Source of the DNA: Archegozetes longisetosus
Lineage: Eukaryota; Arthropoda; Arachnida; Sarcoptiformes; Trhypochthoniidae
Reading direction: 5' to 3'
Assembly (NCBI GenBank): GCA_018873245.2
Contig: JAEMBT020000005.1
Span: forward strand, 13,066,001-13,130,000
Length of the DNA: 64,000 nt
Under the pieces are notes generated by a model. It did no database searches. It worked only from the letters and a program-made list of their open reading frames with translations, and was not told the DNA's origin. How positions within the stretch are numbered: position 1 is the first letter of the stretch; every line of letters starts with the position of its first letter. The position numbers were made by a program, and so were the translations under genes. Positions 39,201 through 49,489 of this stretch are shown in pieces.

Positions 39201-41390
39201 GTTAACTTTTCCGACACGAAAAAGACCAAGTTTGCTTTAAGTTATTTTTAGCTTTAGTTTTTAAACTTCTTTTTTACTTGCATTCTTATGCACTTCAATT
39301 CTCAAATAGACTTGCTTAGAATTTTTTTTTCAAAATTTTTCAAATCTTAGTTTTATTACTACTTTCAAAACTTTTTTCAGTTGAAAATATTCTTATTTTT
39401 CTAATACTTTTGTTTAAAATATTTGAACTTCAATTATTATACTTATGGATATTTTTACTTGAATCTGATGAAGATTTTGAGGCATATTTTGTGAGGAATT
39501 TTCTTAAAAATGATTGATCTCCCGAAAGGAATTGAAAAACTTAATCAAACAATTTGTGATTCCTCCCTAAAGGCAACTATCATTCATCTCGCCATGAATT
39601 CGATAAAGCAATTTCATACTACGAACAATACTTTGAATTAACGCGAAATATCGGCGATATTGAAGGCGAGGCTAAAGCATGTCACTTTTTAGGCTACGCT
39701 CACTATTGTATTGAAAATTACACTAAAGCTATTGAATACTATGATAGAGATCTAAATCTATCTAAAGAAATGCAGGACAGGATCAGTATGGGAAGAGCTT
39801 ATTGTAATCTAGGTATCAATAATCGCAAATTTAATTGAAATTTAAGAATATATTAAATAGTATCTTGCTAAACGTTCTTTTCATCTATAGGTTTAGCACA
39901 TTTAGCATTAGGTAACTATAACGAAGCGCTCGATTGCCAAAAATATTTCTTATGCACATCACAAGGAAATCCAGTCAATAAGTTGCGAGCCATGTCTAAC
40001 ATCGGCGACGTCTTAACTAAAATGAAGAAATTCAATGACGCGATGAAAATGTTCGAGAAACAATTATCTCTGGCGCGGTCATTAGGAGATGTTATCAACG
40101 AAGCGAACGCTTTCCAATCGTTAGGAAATTGTCAAAAATATGCGGCAAATTATGAAAAAGCTATACTTTATTACAAGCAAGAATTGATGTTTAGGCAAAC
40201 AGCTTGTGATCTTCAGGGAGAGGTCAACGCTTTAGGTAAATCTTATGATCAATTTCTAACTTTTGGTGTCATTAATGCTAAATGTTTCGCAACTTATTTA
40301 ACGCCCAAACCTGAAGTTTTTCTTAATAAAAATATTTCTTTTAAAATTTTAATTCATTCTTAAATGTCAGATAATTTGTTGAATAGATTTATAGCTTTTA
40401 TACTTTTTCCTCTTTTGAAAAATATGATTATTATGTCGATTAGAAATGAAACTATTTTTTGCTAACCCTTTATTCATATCTATCAATGATATTGATGGAA
40501 GAATCGATTCTTATTTAAATAAATCTAATTCATGGCAAATACAGCCCTTTGTGTGAATAATAGGTTTAGTGCTCTCTATATTGAAGAAATTCGTCAAACT
40601 TATAAATAATTGCATTAAAAAATTAACAAAAGTATATGTTGAAAGTATATTTATCATATCTGTTCTAATGCAAATCCGTAGGAAGCTTTCGAATAATGAC
40701 CTAAAAGTTTAACAAAAATATATCTCTTCTATGGTTGATCAAAGTAAAACTTTGAAATGACAATTTAACAGTTTAATAAAACACGTGTAGAAAGTCTATA
40801 AATATTATCTTTTTGATTGTGAATGAACAGGGAGTTTAGGCGACACTTACATAAAATGCAACAACTATTCACTAGCTCTCAAATGCTTTATGGATCAGTT
40901 GGACAAAAGTAGTCAATTGAACGATAACAACTTATCGCAAATAATAGCATTGGAAAACGTGGCCACGACTCGGATGTCAATGTCTCACTACGAAGAAGCG
41001 ATCGGCTACTTCGAGCAACAAATTCAATTGTTAGACCAGTTCTCGACAACAATCAAGTGCCACAGTGATAGAAAAGCCAAAAGTCATTGTCATTTAGGCG
41101 ATTGCTATCAGGCTCTTAATGATTATGATGAGGCCATTAAATGCTATGCCAATTATTTGTCATTAAGTTCTTCGCCAGAAGACCAGGAGAAGGCCTATAG
41201 ATCTCTCGGCAAATGCCAACAACTCGTTAATAACTTATCGCAAGCATTAGTCGCTTACGAAAAGAGACTGGTTTTAGCCCATGAACTTGGTTTGTATTAA
41301 CCCTTTTTTCCTATCTTATGCTACTTTTTGCTTTGCTATTCATATTTATTATAATTGACTGCAATTTTTCTTCTCTCAAAACAAGTTTCA

Positions 41391-41424
<34 letters not shown>

Positions 41425-44400
41425 ATTGAGAAAAATTCAATAGTTATGTAATTTAGAAAAATATTTTGAAGCATATAAAGAACCTGAGAAAAGATAATTT
41501 TTTCTTTACTTCATATAATAATTATGTTGAATATCACTTATTATCCTCTTTCATGAAAGCCAAATAAGTATTTTAAATATTTTTAACTCGTTTTTAATGA
41601 CAAAAATCTTTGTTCAGGTTGTAACTCAACCAAAGCTATAGCTTATGGAGAGTTAGGACACATTCACAGACAATTAGGAAATTATGAACAAGCAATCACT
41701 TGTTTCAAACATGAACAAGAATTAGCTAAAGATCCGTCACTTAAAGATGGCCTCATCGAAGCCGAAGCTTTGCACGGCTTGGGATGTGTTGCTCAAGAAA
41801 TGCATGACTACGAGAGAGCTCTTAAATATCATTCATCGGCTCTCGCCATAGCTCAAGAAATATCGTCACTTCAGTTGGAGTCTAGAGCTTACGGAGCCAT
41901 CGGTAACGCTTATGAGGCTTTAGGTATGATGACTACTGACAAAATTTATAGTTTTGTCAAAATTTCATAATTGCCCAATTTCTCTATCAAGAAGTCATGA
42001 AATTTCAATCATTTTGGAGAGAATGATACAAGTTTCCAATTTAAAAAAACAATTAGATTTTTTGTAGAAAGTTCATAAGTTATTGATTTTTTTTGATGAA
42101 AAGTTTCGATAGAAATAGTTGCTAACTTTTAGGGAATAGTTGATAAAATATTAAATTTTCGTGATCAGGTAACTACGAATCTGCGATCAAATATCAAGAA
42201 AAACATCTATCAGTCGCACATATAGTCGGCGACCGAAGAGCACAAGTGAACGCATTGTCATCTTTAGGAAAAATTCATTCTGCGACCAATCGTTTCGCAC
42301 AAGCTATCAATTATCTACAGCAGGCTCTGGCAATTGCGGAACAGTTAGGAAATAAGAGAGAAGAAGAAGCAAAAATATGTCACGACTTAGGTTTGGCTCG
42401 AATTATAATTTATTTCAATTATTTTTTATGCTTAAAGTTTAACACTTTTCCATCTTATACATAGTTAGCATTCGTTTATCTTGTTTTAAAAAATCTTGAT
42501 ATCCGTGATATACAAACTGTTATTTAAGTTTAATATTTTCCACGTTTTCCAACTCTTAAGAAGTTCTTATAAAACAATCATTAATTTTCTGCATTCTTTT
42601 ACTAGTTTTTAACATATCTATCATTAGTATTCTTGTGATTGACGATAATATGATATTTTTAAGTATGTTTCTCAACACAAACTTCATTAGCATTTCATTT
42701 ACTAAACCTTTTTCTCTTATAATAAATTATATATTTGTCAAAAGTTTTGATTACATTAAGAGCTCAATTCATTTCGTCTGCATTAAATTGAAAGCTAAAC
42801 TCGAACCAACTCTAATTTTCAACTTACATAAAGTAGAAGCTATGAATTGAGTTTGAAACCAATAAAAATGGATAAGTTTGCTGCTAAATGCTCTTTTAAA
42901 ATATGCGCAAAATAGTTTTAAAACATTTCAAATAGCAACCGATTAACTTGAAGAATATAGTCAGAAAGTTTTGCATTCATTATTTATTACTGCAATTAAA
43001 TATATAGGCAATAAAATGATAACAAAGGAAAAATTGATCAAATTATAAGCTTCTGACATAACCAATGAATAGCTTATAAATTATGAGATCATTTTTCATA
43101 AGCAAAAAGTATTCAAAAACTTCTCTATTTCACTAAAAAGGAATGGCTCTGTGGTCAATAAATGACTTGGAAGTGGCACAATCGCATCTTGAGCGATCTG
43201 TGGATCTATTGGAGGCACAGCAGAGGCACGACTCGAGTGGTAGTTGTGGCCAATCGCAAACTCACTCGCAATCATACGAAGCTTTATGCAAAATATTAAT
43301 AGCACTTAATCGACATAATGATGCGCTTATTATCGCTGAGCGGTCACGCACTAGACCGATGATGAACGAGAAACAAGGATTCAGATTATCATCAATCACT
43401 TCAAGCGAACAGATTGTCGACATGTCTAAGGGTCAAAATGCTGCCATTTTGTATTATTCATTGACCTCTGATGGTATGCCATACCGATTTTTTCAATTAC
43501 TTTTATTTCAAAAAGTTTTTCTTCAATTTAAATGATGGAAAAATTAAATTTTGCAGTGTTTTCTTATTCGAACAAAAGTTTTATATTCATAAAAAAAAGA
43601 GATTTTACATAAAAAGATTTTTAGTTTGAGACAAAGCTTTCAATGAAACAAGTGATGGAGGAACTAATTTGCCATTAATTTTGATCTAAAGGTGTATTCA
43701 ATTCATGGCTTATAACCCCAACTGGTATAAAGTTCGCGCAAATACCATCCGACAAATTATCCCAACTATTGTCAAATGTTCGCGAATCCATACAATCAGA
43801 ACCAAATATCGACGACTCAGAAGTGGCCGAATCGATGTCACTAAGAATGCACTTAAATCGAAATCATTATTTAAATTCATCTAACTATTCATTGAGTTCA
43901 TTGTTTTCATTGGCGTCTTCGGTGGCCTCGAGTTCGACAACAGGTTCACGACCAGGATCTCTGATAAAGAGATGCACTAATCGGTGGCAGGGCCCGAGTG
44001 CCCTGATAGGCCTATACAATCTGTTAATAGCTCCATTTGAGGAACAATTAGATCAAGAAAGTTCATTATCTCAACTCCTTCTAGTATTAGATGGAGATCT
44101 ATTTCTAGTTCCTTGGAATATGCTTAAGAACGACAGCGCAGAGTTTCTCTGTGAAAGGTATGATCGAAAAATTAGTCAATTTTGGGAAACTCACTTTTCA
44201 TATACTATTTACTATTTGACAATTTTATGGAAGAGTCAGATGTCTGATCAATTTGACAGCATTCATTTATCTCGTTCTTGAACCTTTGAAAACTTAGTCG
44301 ATTTTACTAAGAGATAATTTTTCCTCCAGAACCAGATAAGTGACTGAATTCGTACTATTCACTTATCCTATTGTTTTAGAAAGCGGTGTAAGCACTAGGG

Positions 44401-47117
44401 TTCATATAACTTATGTCATCGAGCATCTCTGACAAACAAATAGTAAATTTTCTTGAAGGACAGAATAAGTTGATGCTATATAAGCATCCGCTTATCTTAT
44501 TCTTCCAGAAAATCATTCAATTACTCAAATTTGCAATACTTATGAATTTTGATCTGATGCTCACCTCAGGTTTTCTCTACTAATACTTCCATCTCTGTTA
44601 TCTCTTCGTGGCGATCAACGAACAAAAGCCTTACGTAAATCTCCATCATCCTCAACAATTACGTCATTAGTGGTCGCGAATCCATCACTTCCGCAAAACA
44701 TATCCACGAAACAATTGTATCACGAAAACCCTTCTTCGGCACAAGAGGCGACTCTTGTCGGCGAACTTCTATCGACCCGACCACTAATCGGAAATGATGC
44801 TAATAAAGAAGTAGTTCTCTCGCAGCTATCATCCGCTCAATGCATACACTTTTCATCCCACATAATAGATAACAGTAATAGTGACTCATCGAAATTGATG
44901 TCTTCGTTAGGCATAGCTCTCTCACCATCTGATGTCTTAATCAGTGATCAGTCATCGCAAAATGTTCAGTTACAAGAATCTGAGTATCTATTGACACCAC
45001 AGGATTTGATAAATGTCGGGCTTTCAGCCAAATTGGTAGTCATTTCATGGTTAGGAAACTTGAAATTATTGTCAATTTAATAGTTTGGTGAAAGAATAAG
45101 AGAATGTTATAAAACTAAGCACTTTAGGGCTACTCCCTCAAAAACTTCAATTCTAACATTTGTCGATTTTACTGGAAGAACTGTGTAGATGATTTCTGTA
45201 AAGCTGTGGCTTATTCTGTTCTTTCACCAACATATTCGGTAATAAACTTTTATTAATATAGTTAATTGATTTCTAGTTGTTCGATGTCTCGTGCATGTAA
45301 TGGTCAACTGGGATCACTTTCATCTACATTCCTTTCATCCCAAGCTTTACGCGCAATGACCTCATCCATTCTGTCTGCTGGCGCTTCCTGTGTACTGTTA
45401 AGCTTATGGCCTGTCCCCTTATCGTCGCTGCAGATTCTCTATCGAGTCTTCTATTCATCTCTACTTCAAGGAACTAGAGTTTCAGCAGCTCTTAATGAGG
45501 CGATCGCTACCATTCAGAATACGTCACAGTTTTCTCATCCCACAAATTGGGCTGGATTTCTATTAATTGGATCTGATATTAGACTATCATCACAGGTATG
45601 TCATCAGATTTCATTTTAAAAAAGTTTAAAGACTGAGAGAAAAAGTTTTTCAATTAACTGAAGAACTATTTTTAATTGAGGTATTAATCAATTCATAAAA
45701 TCATTTAACACAACTTTCGATTTAAAAATCGCATCAATTGACAAAATTAACATGAAATTGATTTCTTCCACCAAAGGTCGCCCTAATGTCTTCTTCATTG
45801 GCATCACTATTAAAAAGTCCTGAGAGATCACGAGATGCCTTAAGGGTCATCTTGCATTTGGTCGAAAAGTCACTTCAACGTATTCAGAGGGGATATAAGA
45901 ACGCAATGTATACGACCTTACAGTCAATCGAGAATAAAGTGGGTTCGGCTGTCGGTTGGCGAGAATTGTTAATATCTGTCGGATTCCGATTTGAGCCCTC
46001 ATCAGTCAATGGTCTGCCGGCTTGTGTCTTCTTCCCACAATCAGATCCCGGCGGTCGATTAGTACATTGCAGTTCTGCACTCCAGGCTATACTTGCCTTA
46101 ACTCCAGTCACTATTACTGCCATTTCTAAACTACTCTCAAGTCCTGATTGCGTTTCTGAAATCATTGAACAAGTAATGCATTTACAATTAAATATTACGA
46201 ATTTTTTAGACATTTCTTTTCATTTCTAGTCAACAAAACTAATTATTTTTCAGAATATTTCCGGATAATTAAAACATTTTTCTATATCTAGATGAGAAAA
46301 GTAGTTCATCAACACTCCAGACATCCCGACTCTTCAAGTCTTCCATCGGTCTTAGAAACACTACAATTAAAGTTATGGTCAGTTCCCGGTTGTCATGAAT
46401 TATTCGCTTCACTAGGCTTTGACTTAATGGAAGTCGGATCTAATTCAGTGACTCTAAGAACTGGAAAACACGCCAATAAGAGAACGATTTCGTTCGCACT
46501 TCAGGCTCTTTTAGCTCTATTTGACGCTAAAGAAACCACAAGAGAATCGAACAATAACTTAGAAGAAGTCTCAACTGATGAAACAAGTAATTAAAAGCTC
46601 AAAAGTTTAATTTTCATAAATTTCTAATAATTTTGATTTACGCTCGAAAATAGCCTCGAGTGACGACGAATCTCAAACTAAAGAATCGAAAGTCGAAAGC
46701 GTAAGAAGTAGTGCTTTCTCTATATATCAAGGAAGAGGAGAACCCGATGGTCAACAAAATGGACATAAGAGTAGTCCTGGAAATTCTTGTAATTCTGCGT
46801 ACACTCCAAGTCCAGTAGTTTACACAAAATCAAAGTCTAAAACAGCGACTATTGTTAGCGTTCATATACCAACAAATAATGCAAATAATGGTTTGTAATC
46901 ATAAATAAAGTAATAAAACGTTGATTTTCAAACTTCTTCATCCGTCTTGGTAGGAATTGCTTCCATTCCGACTAAAAGATCTGATTCTTCATCATCTACA
47001 GGGTCGGTAACTGATTGGGATTCGGGTCACGCAACTGTCCATCGAAGAAGCGATTACTTATCTCGTAAACAATTGCAATTATCTGTCAATAAGAGCTCTA
47101 TAGACAGTACCGCATGA
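26231..47117 (+). CDS. TTC28: TTC28-like TPR and CHAT-domain scaffold protein
   Basis: Nineteen coding exons: 26231-26269, 29846-30154, 34954-35328, 35853-36267, 36543-36803, 38806-39144, 39573-39812, 39891-40235, 40831-41289, 41618-41923, 42169-42390, 43141-43473, 43692-44157, 44570-45049, 45277-45595, 45777-46172, 46292-46586, 46654-46890 and 46954-47117. All junctions are GT-AG with matching phase, giving 1999 residues to the first in-frame stop. A canonical TPR triplet near the N-terminus (SLQSGDYTTAIRLYTEALKL, then NRSAAYCRIGKFTKAL) is followed by the TTC28 block SPFVITSVVGQELLASGHYA and a long array of NLG-type TPRs to about residue 1190. A CHAT (separase-like) domain spans about 1200-1640, with HFSSH near 1463-1467 and VVISCC near 1526-1531. 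Two shorter conserved blocks follow (HLVEKSLQRIQRGYKNAMYT; VPGCHELFASLGFDL), then a Ser-rich tail. Vertebrate TTC28 is linked to cytokinesis and the midzone. The tiny first exon reads MIMDANRLKELEE; ATG 26237 has the better context (A at -3, G at +4). An in-frame TAA lies upstream at 26210. Confidence 0.93.
26420..26620 (+). repeat. Interspersed repeat copy 1 (TTC28 intron 1)
   Basis: The segment beginning TTTGATTGAGACATTGAATA matches the intron-2 segment near 30374 at roughly three quarters of positions over about 80 bases. Weaker similarity continues through AAAGTTTAGA and GAAAACTACCCTAAA. It is a diverged dispersed repeat or an intron-to-intron duplication, since both copies lie shortly after an exon. 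Confidence 0.55.
27247..27276. repeat. (GA)n microsatellite in TTC28 intron 1
   Basis: About 15 uninterrupted GA units on the sense strand. The rest of intron 1 (26270-29845) is AT-rich and, apart from the repeats listed, has no supported feature. Confidence 0.97.
29281..29800 (+). repeat. Three-copy degenerate minisatellite just upstream of TTC28 exon 2
   Basis: ATCAAATCCTATTCTTGATG (29316) recurs as ATCAAATCCTATTCTAAATG (29631), with a diverged middle copy at about 29486 (ATGAAATCCTTAATGAAATT). Each unit also carries CATAACTTT/CATAAGTTT and a TTTTTCGTAAGAT-like block. The mean period is about 157 bases. The array ends about 45 bases before the exon 2 acceptor. Confidence 0.6.
30374..30540 (+). 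repeat. Interspersed repeat copy 2 (TTC28 intron 2)
   Basis: It begins TTAATTGAGATACAGAATAA and is homologous to the copy in intron 1 near 26420. Both continue through a GATTTA-CTATTGAAT block, a GATAAGAAAA/GATGAGAAAA block and an AAAACTA-CCCTAAA block. Confidence 0.55.
31791..31814. repeat. Three tandem copies of CGAATACT
   Basis: A perfect 8-base unit repeated three times. GCCG before and CGGC after give the whole block a short complementary frame. Confidence 0.9.
41394..41421. repeat. (CT)n microsatellite in TTC28 intron 9
   Basis: About 14 CT units inside the intron at 41290-41617, well upstream of the acceptor. Confidence 0.95.
44335..44367 (+). repeat. Perfect 9-bp hairpin in TTC28 intron 13
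   Basis: GATAAGTGA (44335-44343) pairs exactly with TCACTTATC (44359-44367) across a 15-base loop. The intron (44158-44569) holds a second hairpin 100 bases downstream. Confidence 0.6.
44462..44503 (+). repeat. Two-part hairpin in TTC28 intron 13
   Basis: AGAATAAG (44462) pairs with CTTATTCT (44496-44503). Inside it GATGC (44472) pairs with GCATC (44484) around a 7-base loop. The outer arm sequence is shared with an inverted repeat in the next intron. Confidence 0.6.
45086..45229 (+). repeat. Inverted repeat bracketing most of TTC28 intron 14
   Basis: TGGTGAAAGAATAAG (45086-45100) lies 36 bases after the donor. It is complementary, with a bulge of 4-5 bases, to CTTATTCTGTTCTTTCACCA (45210-45229), which lies about 47 bases before the acceptor. 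Folding would bring the two splice sites closer together. Confidence 0.55.
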
Positions 47118-47426
47118 CGCCAGGGGTCAATCGCGGCATCGATTCCAACCATTGAGACCATTGAGATGTCGCGATTCAATTGTAATAGTAGTCAAGCCTT
47201 AGGTCTCGCGCCTTCTCTTTCATCACTTTTGATTGAAGGAAATGACAATAAAAGAGATTTTATTAGTAATGATAATAGAGATTGTGATACAAGTAGTGCT
47301 CTATCGGTACCAAAGCCGAGACCGAGATTTAAAAATAGTTATCCTGATAGCTACACAGTTATCGAACCTATTGTTAAAATTAAACCTCATTTACCACCGA
47401 AGCCTTCGCCAAGAAGTAAAAAATGA
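47118..47426 (+). other. Open in-frame continuation of TTC28 after its TGA (candidate readthrough extension)
   Basis: After the TGA at 47115-47117 the same frame stays open for 102 codons to a TGA at 47424-47426. The extension is protein-like: Ser-rich, with APSLSSLLIEGNDNKRDF and a basic, proline-rich end (PHLPPKPSPRSKK) resembling the tails of scaffold proteins. The stop is followed by C, a context that favours readthrough in animals. An ATG at 47166 begins a shorter frame. An alternative is a 117-base phase-0 intron from GTAACT at 47007 to CAG at 47123, which would remove the stop, but that segment itself looks coding and has a poor pyrimidine tract. With the extension the protein would have about 2102 residues. 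Confidence 0.55.
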
Positions 47427-49489
47427 GAATTCGATTGAGGATACGATTAGAATTTTGAGGAAAATCTTGTCTTTTCAAATATCTTCTGATTTTTGTATAG
47501 GATTTGATACTAATTGATTTTAAACTTATGATTTGCACAAATGATTGTATAGTGTTTTTGTTGAAAGAAGTTTTGTCTATTTTTTCTTGTATTATATGTA
47601 TTGTATTTATATTGAACGAAAGTTGTTTTTTAATTTATGCCAAACTTTTGAGATTTTATTGTATTTATTTAATAGAGGAGTCTAATTAAAGAGATATTAA
47701 CTATAATTTCGCGTCATTTTACTTTAAGGAAACAAGTTTTCTGTCGATTCCTTCACAGGAAACTTTTGATTCAATGTTTGATTAAGTTTTCAATTTTGTT
47801 CAAAACTTACTCTTGAAGAGTAATGATGACATAGGCTCAGTATCACTGACCCTGTGCTTGAGTCTAGCTAAACCAGGTTCAACAGTCCCTGAGCCTTGAG
47901 CCTAGTATTTCAGACGTAAAATTGAATTTCACTGTCGCTTTTAACGAGAGAGTTTTAAACTAGAATCATATTACATTCAGTTATTGTGATATCTCACTTT
48001 AAAAACACTTTATACATCATTTATAGATTTTCAATAAATATTTTAAATAATTACTCAAACTAAGTATATACTTAGTAATATTGTATTTGTATGAATATCA
48101 AATTACCACTCTTTCAATCAAATTTTCATATAGAGGCTCAACAGGCTTAGAGATCTGAGCCTGATCTTTTGTCTCTATCAATGTTCTTGGGCTGAACTTT
48201 GAGCCTAAGCTAGCTTATATCGATCATTATTTAAGAGACTTGAATATCAAAAATGTCAGTGAGCAAGATGCCAATAGAAAGGAATAACCATTTCTCACAA
48301 GAATGTTTAAACCTATTTATAACAAGCGCCTCGCCAGTATATTTTGAGATTCCAATTGCACAAATTGAGAGAAAACTTTTCAAGCTTCGAGCTTGAATAT
48401 AAGCCTTTCTTAAACATTGATTTCGACAGAATAGGACTTATCAATTTTATATTTATTACAAGAATTGAACAATTCAAGTAAAAGGAATCAAATGAAAATG
48501 TGAGAACTTTTCCAAATTTCTCCATCATCATATTAATCACAGTTAGACTGGTTTTTAGATAATATCAAATGAAATGTGTTAAATAAAATTTTGATATTCT
48601 AGTTCCGACAACAAAAATTTGGTCAGAGTTTTCGTAATAATTATGATAATAGTGTGACACTAGCATATGACAGTATTTTCGAACGTTTCACATCACATCA
48701 AATGTAATTATAATTTTAAATGACTTGACTTCTCATAATATATCAATTAACATAGTACTTATAGTTGACAAAATTATTTCAAAGCTTTTATTGATTATGT
48801 TTATAGAGTGTCAGAAATGTCGGATTTAATGAGGTCAGCTCGAGACCGAATTGGTTCGAATTCCAGTTGTTTTTCTATTTGGCTGGAGTATTGATCAAGA
48901 TAGTTCCTATAATTTTAAGTTAAATAACTTACAGTCAGGAATAACAAAATTCACTTAGCAGTGAATAACTTTCATTTAAAAGTGAAAAATTGTATATGTA
49001 GTGAAAAACAACAAACTAGATATCATATTGTAGAAATTATTTCAGGCTCAGGCAGATCGAGCCGTACCTTTTGTACCTTATCAATAGATCTAATATATAT
49101 GAGTAATTGTACTTCCATTAAAGTAATCACTATTGAATGATTCGTTATTACAATGATTGTAACAAAACAAAATCAAATATCATTATGGCAAGTTTTATCT
49201 TATTGCAATTTTCTAAGTGATTTCTATCATGCATTCAGTGCATTAACAGCTAAAAAGAATTTATTTTAATATGTTAACTGTAGTTATAGAAACATTTATT
49301 TGACATTGACAATGTTCTGAATGTCAATACAAACAATATATGATATAGATAGCCAATTAAGTCTCATCGTAATCATTACATATTGAAATACAGAGAATTC
49401 TCAGTGTTTTATCTATTTATTGAGCTATTTATGAGAATTCTGCTAGAAAATATTTATGAACAATTTAATCAAATATAAATCTCGTAGTA
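47427..49489. other. TTC28 3' region and intergenic DNA
   Basis: It contains a likely poly(A) signal (ATTAAA at 47685-47690) and then AT-rich DNA. A GC-richer exon-like patch at about 48807-48891 is the only distinct block. Upstream exons of the channel gene could lie here but none was recognised. Confidence 0.5.
47685..47690 (+). terminator. Candidate poly(A) signal of TTC28
   Basis: ATTAAA about 260 bases after the distal stop codon, followed by a T-rich stretch. Motif and position only. Confidence 0.35.

Noticed and set aside
45884-46213. 109-codon minus-strand frame
   Set aside because: Antisense shadow of TTC28 exon 16, whose sense frame matches the family.
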